Origin: JAMLIN01 sp964509685
GTDB taxonomy: Bacteria; Pseudomonadota; Gammaproteobacteria; Burkholderiales; Burkholderiaceae_E
Direction: 5' to 3'
Length of the DNA: 42,193 nt
NCBI GenBank assembly: GCA_964509685.1
Contig: CAZDYQ010000018.1
Coordinates: 1 to 42,193, forward strand
Positions 24,993-32,816 of this stretch are shown piece after piece; the stretch's first letter is position 1, and each line of letters begins with the position of its first letter. A model generated the notes under the pieces. That model saw only the letters and a program-made list of their open reading frames with translations, did not search any database and was not told the origin of the DNA. Both the position numbers and the translations under genes were made by a program.

Positions 24993-25855
24993 TGTACCAG
25001 GTGGTCCTGCTGGACGACGACACGAAGGCGCCCGACGCCGCGCCCGCCGGGCCGGAGGCTGCCGGCGGTCCGGACGCGGCCTGGGGACGGGTCGCGAGCG
25101 ACACCGTGGACCTGAGCCATGGCGTGGCGCTCTACATGGAGGATGTCACCGTCTCCTTCGACGGGTTCCGGGCGCTGAACGCGCTGTCGCTCACGATCGG
25201 CAGCGACGAGCTGCGCTGCGTGATCGGGCCCAACGGCGCGGGAAAGACCACCATGATGGACGTCATCACCGGCAAGACCCGCCCGGACGCGGGCCGGGTC
25301 TGGTTCGGCCAGTCGCACGACCTGCTGCAGCTGCGCGAGCCCGCCATCGCGACGCTGGGCATCGGGCGCAAGTTCCAGAAGCCGACCGTCGTCGAGGCGA
25401 TGAGCGTCTTCGACAATGTCGAACTCGCGCTCAAGGCGCCGAAGGACGTGCGCGCCTCGCTGCGCTGGCGACTCGACGCCGCCCGGCGCGACCGCATCGA
25501 GGCGGTGCTCGAGCAGGTGGGACTGGCCGATCGCGCCGCGACGGTCGCGGGCACGCTGTCGCACGGCCAGAAGCAGTGGCTGGAGATCGCGATGCTCCTG
25601 GCGCAGGACCCCGTGCTGCTGCTCCTCGACGAACCCGTGGCTGGCATGACCGACGAGGAAACCGAGCGCACGGCCGAGCTGCTCCTCGAGCTCGAGGGAA
25701 AGCACGCCATCGTGGTCGTCGAGCACGACATGGAGTTCATCTCGCGCATCGCGCGAACCGTCACCGTGCTCCACGAGGGCAGCGTGCTCGCCGAGGGCAG
25801 CCTCGCCGAGGTGCAGGCCGACGAGCGGGTGATCGAGGTCTACCTGGGACGCTAG
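24992..25855 (+). CDS. urtD: Urea ABC transporter ATPase UrtD
   Basis: One of two ATPases of the urea importer (LivG type), 287 residues. Walker A is GPNGAGKTT, the signature is LSHGQKQWLEI, Walker B is LLLLDEPVAGM, and the switch histidine is in VVEHDMEF. The first 45 residues are an Ala/Pro/Asp-rich extension before the ATPase core (ALYMEDVTVSFDGF), longer than I expect for UrtD. A start further in is possible, but the ATG at 24992 overlaps the urtC stop as TGATG, which supports it. The fused LivG-type C-terminal end VIEVYLGR is intact. Confidence 0.93.
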   Translation: MYQVVLLDDDTKAPDAAPAGPEAAGGPDAAWGRVASDTVDLSHGVALYMEDVTVSFDGFRALNALSLTIGSDELRCVIGPNGAGKTTMMDVITGKTRPDAGRVWFGQSHDLLQLREPAIATLGIGRKFQKPTVVEAMSVFDNVELALKAPKDVRASLRWRLDAARRDRIEAVLEQVGLADRAATVAGTLSHGQKQWLEIAMLLAQDPVLLLLDEPVAGMTDEETERTAELLLELEGKHAIVVVEHDMEFISRIARTVTVLHEGSVLAEGSLAEVQADERVIEVYLGR

Positions 25856-25857
25856 CC

Positions 25858-26550
25858 ATGCTCGAGATCGACGCCATCGACCAGTACTACGGCGGCAGCC
25901 ACATCCTGCGACGGGTGAGCCTCGACGTGCCGCCCGGCCAGGTCACCGTTCTGCTCGGTCGCAACGGCGTGGGCAAGACCACGCTTCTGCGGGCCATCAT
26001 GGGCGTCGTGCCGATCCGTGCCGGCGAGATCCGGTTCGACGGCGAGCGCATCGACCGCCTGCCTCCCGAGCGCCGGGTGGCGATGGGCATCGGCTACGTG
26101 CCGCAGGGACGCGAGATCTTCGCCCGGCTCACCGTCGAGGAGAACCTGCGCATGGGCCTCGCGCCCCGCCGCGGCGCCCGCCGCATCCCGGACGAGCTGT
26201 TCGAGCTCTTCCCGGTCCTGCACACCATGCTGCGCCGGCGGGGCGGCGACCTCTCGGGCGGCCAGCAGCAGCAGCTCGCGATCGCTCGCGCGCTCGCGGC
26301 CGGCCCCCGGCTGCTCATCCTCGACGAGCCGACCGAGGGCATCCAGCCGTCGATCATCAAGGACATAGAGCGCGTCATCCGCCTGCTCGCCGCGCGCGGC
26401 GACATGGGCATCCTGCTCGTCGAGCAGTACTATGACTTCGCCCGCGCACTCGCCGACCAGTATGCGGTGATGGCACGGGGCGAGATCCGCCGCAGGGGGG
26501 CGGGAACCGACATGGATCGCGACGGGGTGCGCGAGCTCGTCGCGATCTAG
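25858..26550 (+). CDS. urtE: Urea ABC transporter ATPase UrtE
   Basis: The second ATPase (LivF type), 230 residues. It starts MLEIDAIDQYYGGSHIL, with the LivF-like tyrosine motif, and has Walker A GRNGVGKTT, signature LSGGQQQQLAIARAL, Walker B LLILDEPTEGIQPSII and the switch region LLVEQYYDFA. It starts two bases after the urtD stop and ends 13 bases before ureD, so import and hydrolysis of urea appear to be encoded on one transcript. Confidence 0.94.
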   Translation: MLEIDAIDQYYGGSHILRRVSLDVPPGQVTVLLGRNGVGKTTLLRAIMGVVPIRAGEIRFDGERIDRLPPERRVAMGIGYVPQGREIFARLTVEENLRMGLAPRRGARRIPDELFELFPVLHTMLRRRGGDLSGGQQQQLAIARALAAGPRLLILDEPTEGIQPSIIKDIERVIRLLAARGDMGILLVEQYYDFARALADQYAVMARGEIRRRGAGTDMDRDGVRELVAI

Positions 26551-26563
26551 GCATGGACGCATC

Positions 26564-27469
26564 ATGCGCATCGACCGGGAAGCGGAAGCCACTGCGTCGC
26601 GCCCGCCCGCCGCGTTGGCGGACGGGCGCGACGCCTGGCGCGCGGGGATCGAGCTTGCATACGAATCGCGCGGCGAACGAACGGTGCCCGCCCTGCGTCG
26701 CCATTACGGCCCGCTGCGGGTGCAGCGCGGGCTGCTGCCGGAGGGGCCGGGCGTCTGGCACCAGGTGCTCGTCCATCCGCCCGGGGGCATCGCGTCCAAC
26801 GATGACCTGCGGATCGACGTGACCGCGCGCGCCGGCGCGCGGGCGCTGCTGACCTCGCCGGGCGCCGCGAAGTGGTATCGCGCGAGGCACCCGGGCAGCC
26901 CGCTCGACGAGCCCGGCACCTGGGCGAGCCAGTCGCTGCGGCTGCGGGTCGAGGCGGGCGCGAGCCTCGAATGGCTCCCGCTCGAGTCGATCGTGTTCGA
27001 CGGGGCGCGCGCGCGATGGGACAACCGGTTCGAGGTGGCGCACGGCGCGAGCCTGGTGGCGGCCGAGCTCGTGTGCCTCGGCGAGCCGGCGAGCGCCCGT
27101 CCCTACGCCCGCGGCTGCCTGCGCTGGCGCACCGAGATCCGGCGCGGCGGCCGGCTGCTCTACGGCGAGCAGGCGGCGATCGCCGGGGGCGACCGCATGC
27201 TCGCGTCGCCCGCCGGTCTCTGCGGCCATCCGGTCTTCGGCACGCTGTTCGTCGTTCCCGCCGATCCCGCCCTCGATCCGCTGCCCGCGCTGCGCTTGAT
27301 CGAGGCACCCGGCGAGCACGCCGCCACCCGCCTCGGGGAACTCGCGGTGCTGCGCTGGCGCGGCGACTGCGCCGAGGACGGCTGGACGGCCCTGCGCGCG
27401 GCCTGGGCCGCGATCCGCCCCGCGCTGCTCGGCCGCCCGGCGGTCGCCCCACGCATCTGGGCGACCTGA
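26564..27469 (+). CDS. ureD: Urease accessory protein UreD
   Basis: UreD (UreH) is the scaffold that, with UreF and UreG, docks on apo-urease and conducts nickel and CO2 to the active site. The 301-residue protein has the family's beta-rich pattern with HYGPLRVQRGLLPEG, GGIASNDDLRIDV, LLTSPGAAKWYRA and the central LEWLPLESIVFDGARA. The start ATG at 26564 lies 13 bases after urtE. Its ribosome-binding site is weak, so translational coupling to urtE is likely. Gene order ureD-A-B-C-E-F-G is the common proteobacterial one. Confidence 0.94.
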   Translation: MRIDREAEATASRPPAALADGRDAWRAGIELAYESRGERTVPALRRHYGPLRVQRGLLPEGPGVWHQVLVHPPGGIASNDDLRIDVTARAGARALLTSPGAAKWYRARHPGSPLDEPGTWASQSLRLRVEAGASLEWLPLESIVFDGARARWDNRFEVAHGASLVAAELVCLGEPASARPYARGCLRWRTEIRRGGRLLYGEQAAIAGGDRMLASPAGLCGHPVFGTLFVVPADPALDPLPALRLIEAPGEHAATRLGELAVLRWRGDCAEDGWTALRAAWAAIRPALLGRPAVAPRIWAT

Positions 27470-27512
27470 ACCACCGACACCGCGCATCGAACCACCGGAC
27501 GGAGACCCCCAC

Positions 27513-27815
27513 ATGGAACTCACCCCCCGCGAACGCGACAAGCTCCTGCTGTTCACCGCGGCGCTGGTCGCCGAGCGCCGCCGCGCGCGCGGCCTCAAGC
27601 TCAACTACCCGGAAGCCGTCGCGCTGATCAGCGCCGCGATCATGGAGGGCGCGCGCGATGGCCGCAGCGTCGCCGAGCTGATGCACCACGGCACGACGAT
27701 CCTCGGGCGCGACGACGTCATGGAGGGCGTTCCCGAGATGATCCCGGAGATCCAGGTCGAGGCGACCTTTCCGGACGGCACGAAGCTGGTGACGGTGCAC
27801 CAGCCCATCGTATGA
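27513..27815 (+). CDS. ureA: Urease gamma subunit
   Basis: The 100-residue gamma subunit, of canonical length. MELTPRERDKLLLFTAALVAERR, the LNYPEAVALISA segment and the C-terminal TKLVTVHQPI are family hallmarks. It has GGAG 10 bases before the ATG. UreA, UreB and UreC assemble as a trimer of trimers with two nickel ions per active site. Confidence 0.97.
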   Translation: MELTPRERDKLLLFTAALVAERRRARGLKLNYPEAVALISAAIMEGARDGRSVAELMHHGTTILGRDDVMEGVPEMIPEIQVEATFPDGTKLVTVHQPIV

Positions 27816-27826
27816 AGGAGACGAGG

Positions 27827-28144
27827 ATGATCCCGGGACAGGTCGAGACGGCCGACGGCGAGATCGAGATCAACGCGGGCCGCGAGCGGATCACGCTCGT
27901 CGTCGCCAACACCGGCGACCGTCCCGTCCAGGTCGGCTCGCACTACCACTTCCACGAAACCAACGAGGCGCTGGTGTTCGACCGACAGGCCGCGCTCGGA
28001 TGCCGGCTCGACATACCGGCGGGCACCGCGGTGCGCTTCGAGCCCGGGCAGACCCGGACCGTGACGCTGGTGCGGCTCGCCGGCGATCGCCGGGTGGTCG
28101 GCTTCCAGGGCCGGGTGATGGGCACGCTGCCGGAGGCATCATGA
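27827..28144 (+). CDS. ureB: Urease beta subunit
   Basis: The 105-residue beta subunit. MIPGQVETADGEIEIN and GSHYHFHETNEAL are diagnostic. An earlier in-frame ATG at 27812 exists, but the ATG at 27827 has AAGGAG six bases upstream and gives the standard N-terminus MIPG. The stop overlaps the ureC start as ATGA. Confidence 0.96.
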   Translation: MIPGQVETADGEIEINAGRERITLVVANTGDRPVQVGSHYHFHETNEALVFDRQAALGCRLDIPAGTAVRFEPGQTRTVTLVRLAGDRRVVGFQGRVMGTLPEAS

Positions 28145-29841
28145 GACTGTCGAGGCAAGCCTATGCGGAGATGTACGGGCCGACCGTCGGCGACCGGGTG
28201 CGCCTCGCCGACACCGAGCTCTGGATCGAGGTGGAAGCCGACCGGACGATCCACGGCGAGGAAGTGAAGTTCGGCGGCGGCAAGGTCATCCGGGACGGCA
28301 TGGGCCAGGGCCAGCGGCTCGCGGCCGAGGTCGCGGACACGGTGATCACCAATGCCCTCATTGTGGACCACTGGGGCATCGTCAAGGCCGACGTGGCCAT
28401 CAAGGGGGGTCGCATCGCCGCGATCGGCAAGGCGGGCAATCCCGACATCCAGCCGGGCGTCGACATCGTCATCGGCGCCGCCACCGAGGTGATCGCGGGC
28501 GAGGGCTCGATCCTCACCGCCGGCGCGATCGATGCGCACATCCATTTCATCTGCCCGCAGCAGATCGACGAGGCCCTCGCGGCCGGCATCACCACCATGA
28601 TCGGCGGCGGCACGGGCCCGGCCACCGGCACCAATGCGACCACCTGCACGCCGGGGCCCTGGCACATCGCCAACATGCTCTCGGCCGCGGAGGGCTTCCC
28701 GATCAACCTCGGCTTCCTCGGCAAGGGCAATGCGTCGCTTCCCGGGCCGCTCGTCGAGCAGGTCGAGGCCGGCGCCATGGGGCTCAAGCTGCACGAGGAC
28801 TGGGGCACGACGCCGGCGGCGATCGACAACTGCCTCGCGGTGGCGGACCGATACGACGTGCAGGTCGCCATCCACACCGACACGCTCAACGAGTCGGGAT
28901 TCGTCGAGGCGACGATCGCCGCCTTCCGCGACCGCACCATCCACACCTACCACACGGAGGGCGCGGGCGGCGGGCATGCACCGGACATCATCCGCGCCTG
29001 CGGCCTGCCCAACGTCCTTCCCTCCTCGACCAACCCGACCCGGCCCTACACCGTCAACACCATCGACGAGCACCTCGACATGCTGATGGTGTGCCACCAC
29101 CTCGATCCGTCGATCGCGGAGGATGTCGCCTTCGCCGAGAGCCGCATCCGGCGCGAGACCATCGCCGCCGAGGACATCCTGCACGACCTCGGCGCCTTCT
29201 CGATGATGTCCTCCGATTCGCAGGCCATGGGGCGCATCGGCGAGACCGTGATGCGCTGCTGGCAGACCGCGCACAAGATGAAGGTGCAGCGCGGCACGCT
29301 CGCGGGCGACACGGCCCGCTCGGACAACGAGCGCGTGAAGCGCTACATCGCGAAGTACACGATCAACCCGGCGATCGCGCATGGCATCTCGCACGTGGTC
29401 GGCTCGGTCGAGGTGGGCAAGCTCGCGGACCTGGTGCTGTGGCGTCCGGCCTTCTTCGGCGTCAAGCCCTCGATGGTGATCAAGGGGGGCCAGATCGCGC
29501 TTGCCGCCATGGGCGACCCGAACGCATCGATCCCGACCCCGCAGCCGGTGCACTACCGCCCGATGTTCGCCGCCTTCGGGCGGGCGCTCGCGGGCTCGAG
29601 CGTGACCTTCATGTCGCAGGCCGCGATCGCCGCGGGCGTGCCCGCCGCGCTGGGATTGCGGCGCGAGGCCGTGCCGGTCCGGGGCACCCGCGGCATCGGC
29701 AAGCGCGACATGGTGCGCAACGACTGGCTGCCGCGCATCGAGGTGGACCCGCAGACCTACGAGGTGCGCGCCGACGGCGAGCTGCTCGCCTGCGAGCCGG
29801 CCGCCGTGCTTCCGATGGCGCAGCGCTACTTCCTCTTCTGA
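28141..29841 (+). CDS. ureC: Urease alpha (catalytic) subunit
   Basis: The catalytic subunit, 566 residues, which hydrolyses urea to ammonia and carbamate. All active-site residues are where they should be (K. aerogenes number minus one): nickel ligands His133 and His135 in DAHIHF, carbamylated Lys216 in LKLHEDW, His245, His271 and Asp359 in SSDSQAMG, plus the mobile-flap Cys318-His319 in MVCHH. No critical residue is missing, so an active enzyme is expected once nickel is inserted. The start overlaps the ureB stop by four bases. Confidence 0.98.
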   Translation: MRLSRQAYAEMYGPTVGDRVRLADTELWIEVEADRTIHGEEVKFGGGKVIRDGMGQGQRLAAEVADTVITNALIVDHWGIVKADVAIKGGRIAAIGKAGNPDIQPGVDIVIGAATEVIAGEGSILTAGAIDAHIHFICPQQIDEALAAGITTMIGGGTGPATGTNATTCTPGPWHIANMLSAAEGFPINLGFLGKGNASLPGPLVEQVEAGAMGLKLHEDWGTTPAAIDNCLAVADRYDVQVAIHTDTLNESGFVEATIAAFRDRTIHTYHTEGAGGGHAPDIIRACGLPNVLPSSTNPTRPYTVNTIDEHLDMLMVCHHLDPSIAEDVAFAESRIRRETIAAEDILHDLGAFSMMSSDSQAMGRIGETVMRCWQTAHKMKVQRGTLAGDTARSDNERVKRYIAKYTINPAIAHGISHVVGSVEVGKLADLVLWRPAFFGVKPSMVIKGGQIALAAMGDPNASIPTPQPVHYRPMFAAFGRALAGSSVTFMSQAAIAAGVPAALGLRREAVPVRGTRGIGKRDMVRNDWLPRIEVDPQTYEVRADGELLACEPAAVLPMAQRYFLF

Positions 29842-29867
29842 TCCGCACTCCCGTCCGGAGCCCTGCC

Positions 29868-30398
29868 ATGCTGCTCTTTACCGAACGCTGCACCCGCGAC
29901 GATGCCCGTACCGACACGACGCCGGCCGGCAGCGTCAGCCTGCCCTTCGAGCTGCGCCAGCGATCGCGCCTCCGCGTCGAGACCACCACGGGTCGCCTTG
30001 CCGGCAGCGTGGTGGGCTTCGACCTGCCGCGCGGCACGATCCTGCGCGACGGCGACCGTGTGCGATGCGCGAGCGGCGAGGTGCTGCGCATCGATGCCGC
30101 GACCGAGTCCCTCGTGCATGTCGTCGCGGAATCGCCGCGCGCGCTCGCGCGCCTGGCCTACCACCTCGGCAATCGCCACGTCCCGGTCCAGGTGGGTGAC
30201 GGCTGGCTGCGCCTGCAGGCCGACCCGGTGCTCGAGGCCATGGTGGCCGGGCTCGGTGCCGTGCCGGTTCGCGTCGAGGCGCCCTTCGAACCGGAAGCGG
30301 GCGCCTACGGCCATGGGGGCCATGCGCACCCGCACGGTGCGGACGGTCGCCATGCGCCCCAGATCCACGACCTGCTCGCGGACCACGCCCGGAAATGA
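29868..30398 (+). CDS. ureE: Urease nickel metallochaperone UreE
   Basis: UreE delivers nickel to UreG. The 176-residue protein has the N-terminal peptide-binding-like domain (FELRQRSRLRVETT) and the metal domain with LARLAYHLGNRHVPVQ, whose histidine is the conserved dimer-interface nickel ligand. The C-terminal tail is His-rich (GHGGHAHPHGADGRHAPQIH), giving extra nickel storage sites. It lies 26 bases after ureC and overlaps ureF by ATGA. Confidence 0.95.
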   Translation: MLLFTERCTRDDARTDTTPAGSVSLPFELRQRSRLRVETTTGRLAGSVVGFDLPRGTILRDGDRVRCASGEVLRIDAATESLVHVVAESPRALARLAYHLGNRHVPVQVGDGWLRLQADPVLEAMVAGLGAVPVRVEAPFEPEAGAYGHGGHAHPHGADGRHAPQIHDLLADHARK

Positions 30399-31129
30399 GC
30401 CGGCCCGACGGAACGGTCCCGGGCCTGCCGGCCGTGGCGCACGCCGCGCGTCGCATCGCGCTGTTGCGGCTCGGCAGCGCCGCGCTGCCCATCGGCGGCT
30501 ACAGCTATTCGCAGGGGTTCGAGGCGGCAATCGATCGGGGCTGGGTGCGTGACGAAACCGGCACGAGGGGCTGGCTGGAGGACCTGCTCGCCGCCGGCAT
30601 CGGTCGCTTCGATGCGCCGCTCCTGTACGCCCTCGTGCAAGCGATCGCGCGCGACGATCCCGCCGAGGCGGAGCGACTGCACGAGCGCTACCTCGCGAGC
30701 CGCGAGTCGGCCGAGCTGCGGGCCGAGACGCTTCAGATGGGCCGCTCGCTCCTGCTGCTGGTCGCCGGCCTCGAGGGTATCGATGCGGCGGCGCGCGAGG
30801 CCGCGCGCGTGCGGCTCCGCGCCGACGAGCCCTGCGCCCTGCCGCTCGCCTGGGCCTGGGCGGCGCGCGGCTTCGGGATCGGCGCCGAGGAGGCGCTGGC
30901 GGCATGGCTGTGGGCCTGGCTCGAGAACCAGGTCGCCGCCGCGATGAAGGCCATCCCGCTCGGGCAGCAGGCGGGACAGCGCCTCGTCTGCGCGCTGTCG
31001 CCCGCGCTCGCGGCCACGGCGGCCTGCGCCGCCACGCTGGCCGAGGACGACTGGTGCGCCTTCGCGCCCGGGCTCGCGATGGCAAGCGGCTGGCACGAGA
31101 CGCAGTACTCGCGCCTGTTCCGGTCCTGA
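30395..31129 (+). CDS. ureF: Urease accessory protein UreF
   Basis: UreF bridges UreD and UreG and gates GTP hydrolysis during nickel insertion. The 244-residue all-helical protein shows RLGSAALPIGGYSYSQGFE, the UreF signature, and the C-terminal MASGWHETQYSRLFRS with the conserved tail. The start overlaps the ureE stop. Confidence 0.94.
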   Translation: MSRPDGTVPGLPAVAHAARRIALLRLGSAALPIGGYSYSQGFEAAIDRGWVRDETGTRGWLEDLLAAGIGRFDAPLLYALVQAIARDDPAEAERLHERYLASRESAELRAETLQMGRSLLLLVAGLEGIDAAAREAARVRLRADEPCALPLAWAWAARGFGIGAEEALAAWLWAWLENQVAAAMKAIPLGQQAGQRLVCALSPALAATAACAATLAEDDWCAFAPGLAMASGWHETQYSRLFRS

Positions 31130-31179
31130 ACCCGACCGGCCGGCGCGGCGCGACGACAGCACTTCTCCAGGGAGCAAGC

Positions 31180-31797
31180 ATGACGATGACGAAACAGGCC
31201 CTGCGCGTGGGTATCGGCGGGCCCGTCGGTTCGGGCAAGACGGCGCTGACGCTCGCGCTGTGCCGCGCGCTGCGCGACCGCTACGACATGGCGGTCGTCA
31301 CGAACGACATCTATACGCGCGAGGACGCCGAGTTCCTCGCGCGCCATGACGCGCTCGGCATCGAGCGCATCCTCGGCGTCGAGACCGGCGGCTGCCCCCA
31401 CACCGCGATACGCGAGGACGCATCGATCAATCTCGAGGCGATCGACCGCCTGCAGCGCCGTCATCCCGGACTGCAGCTCGTGCTGGTCGAGAGCGGCGGC
31501 GACAACCTGGCGGCCACCTTCAGCCCGGAACTCTCCGACCTCACGATCTACGTGATCGACGTGGCCGCGGGCGAGAAGATCCCGCGCAAGGGCGGCCCGG
31601 GCATCATCAAGAGCGACCTGCTCGTGATCAACAAGATCGACCTCGCGCCCCACGTGGGCGCCTCGCTCGAGGTCATGGCGAACGACGCCCGCCGCATGCG
31701 CGGGGACCGCCCCTTCGTCTTCTCCAACATGCACAGCGGCGAGGGCCTGCCGCGGATCGTGGACTTCATCGAGACCCACGGCCTGCTGCTAAACTGA
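31180..31797 (+). CDS. ureG: Urease accessory GTPase UreG
   Basis: The SIMIBI-class GTPase that drives nickel insertion into urease, 205 residues. The P-loop is GGPVGSGKT, the metal-binding CPH motif is in ETGGCPHTAIREDASIN, and the nucleotide-specifying NKID is in LVINKIDLAPHVGA. GGGAG is five bases before ATG 31180; a second ATG at 31186 is possible. It follows ureF by 50 bases. Confidence 0.97.
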   Translation: MTMTKQALRVGIGGPVGSGKTALTLALCRALRDRYDMAVVTNDIYTREDAEFLARHDALGIERILGVETGGCPHTAIREDASINLEAIDRLQRRHPGLQLVLVESGGDNLAATFSPELSDLTIYVIDVAAGEKIPRKGGPGIIKSDLLVINKIDLAPHVGASLEVMANDARRMRGDRPFVFSNMHSGEGLPRIVDFIETHGLLLN

Positions 31798-31827
31798 GCC
31801 GAAAACCGGACCTTCTGGAGCCACTCG

Positions 31828-32070
31828 ATGAGTCAGCCATCCGCTTTCCGCCATCTCGTCGCCACCACCGTCCTCGCCCTGCCACTGGCGGCGTTCGCGC
31901 ATCCGGGCGAGCATCACGGTGGCATCCCCTCGCTCGCGCACATCCTCACGGAACCCGACCATCTCGCGATGATCCTGGGCGCCGGGGCGATCGGCTACTT
32001 CATCTACCGCCGCGTCCGCGGCCAGCGCGCCCGGGCGCGCCGCGACGAGCGCACGGACCAGGGACGATGA
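31828..32070 (+). CDS. HupE/UreJ-like mini-protein (80 residues)
   Basis: A short protein with a signal peptide (residues 1-24, ending AAFA), a His-rich stretch HPGEHHGG, the segment HILTEPDHLAMILGAGA, one membrane helix and a basic tail (RRVRGQRARARRDER). HupE/UreJ nickel permeases begin in the same way: a signal peptide, a HPGH-type motif, then HP...DHLLAM in the first helix. This protein therefore looks like only the first of their roughly six helices. It has its own GGAG ribosome-binding site, follows ureG by 30 bases, and overlaps the next gene by ATGA, so it appears intact rather than degraded. A periplasmic nickel-handling or UreJ-derived role is an inference. Confidence 0.75.
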   Translation: MSQPSAFRHLVATTVLALPLAAFAHPGEHHGGIPSLAHILTEPDHLAMILGAGAIGYFIYRRVRGQRARARRDERTDQGR

Positions 32071-32768
32071 GCCGACCCCTGCCGGCCGTCCTCGCCTTCG
32101 ACGTCTTCGGCACGGTCGTCGACTGGCACGGCACCATCGCGCGGGAGGTCGACGCCCTGGGGCTCGGCATCCCGGGCAGCGAGTTCGCGAACGAATGGCG
32201 GGCCGGCTATGCGCCGGCCATGGACCGCGTGCGCAGCGGCGAGCTGGGCTGGACCCGGATCGACGAGCTCCATCGCATGATCCTCGACGACCTGCTCGCG
32301 AAGCATGGCATAGAGATCGACGAAGCGGCGCGCCGGCGGCTCAATCTCGTCTGGCACCGCCTCGATCCCTGGCCCGACACGGTCGCGGGGCTCGAGCGCC
32401 TGCGCCGCCGCTTCACGATCTGCACGCTGTCGAACGGCAACCTCTCGCTGCTCGCCGACATGGCGAAACATGCCGGCATTCACTGGGACCTGATCCTGTC
32501 GGCGGAAGTCTTCCGCCACTACAAGCCCGACCCCGAGACCTATCTCGGCGTGTGCGACGTGTTCGGGATCGAGCCCGCGCGGATGATGCTCGTCGCGGCG
32601 CATCGCAGCGACCTGCGCGCGGCGGCCGCCTGTGGCTGCCAGACCGCGTTCATCGAGCGCCCCCTCGAGTACGGGCCGAACATCCCCAACGACACCCGCA
32701 GCGACCCGGCGTTCGACATGCACGCGCGCGACCTGGTCGATCTCGCCGACCAGTTCGGCTGCGACTGA
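32067..32768 (+). CDS. HAD-superfamily type II haloacid-dehalogenase-like hydrolase
   Basis: A 233-residue cytosolic hydrolase. Motif I FDVFGTVVDW carries nucleophile Asp12, motif II is TLSNGN, and motif III is HYKPDPETY with AHRSDLRAA further on. Haloacid dehalogenases of this type invert the configuration of 2-halo acids; many family members are annotated this way without proof, so phosphatase or other activity is possible. It overlaps the UreJ-like mini-protein gene by four bases, tying it to the urease transcript. Confidence 0.88.
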   Translation: MSRPLPAVLAFDVFGTVVDWHGTIAREVDALGLGIPGSEFANEWRAGYAPAMDRVRSGELGWTRIDELHRMILDDLLAKHGIEIDEAARRRLNLVWHRLDPWPDTVAGLERLRRRFTICTLSNGNLSLLADMAKHAGIHWDLILSAEVFRHYKPDPETYLGVCDVFGIEPARMMLVAAHRSDLRAAAACGCQTAFIERPLEYGPNIPNDTRSDPAFDMHARDLVDLADQFGCD

Positions 32769-32816
32769 ACACCGCGGCCGCCCGGCGCCGCCGGCGCCGC
32801 CGAATGGAGGAACGAT

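Noticed and set aside
28000..28140. Longer N-terminal frame for ureC
   Set aside because: The segment overlaps ureB in another frame. The ATG at 28141 overlaps the ureB stop and gives the standard MRLSRQAYAEMYGPT start.
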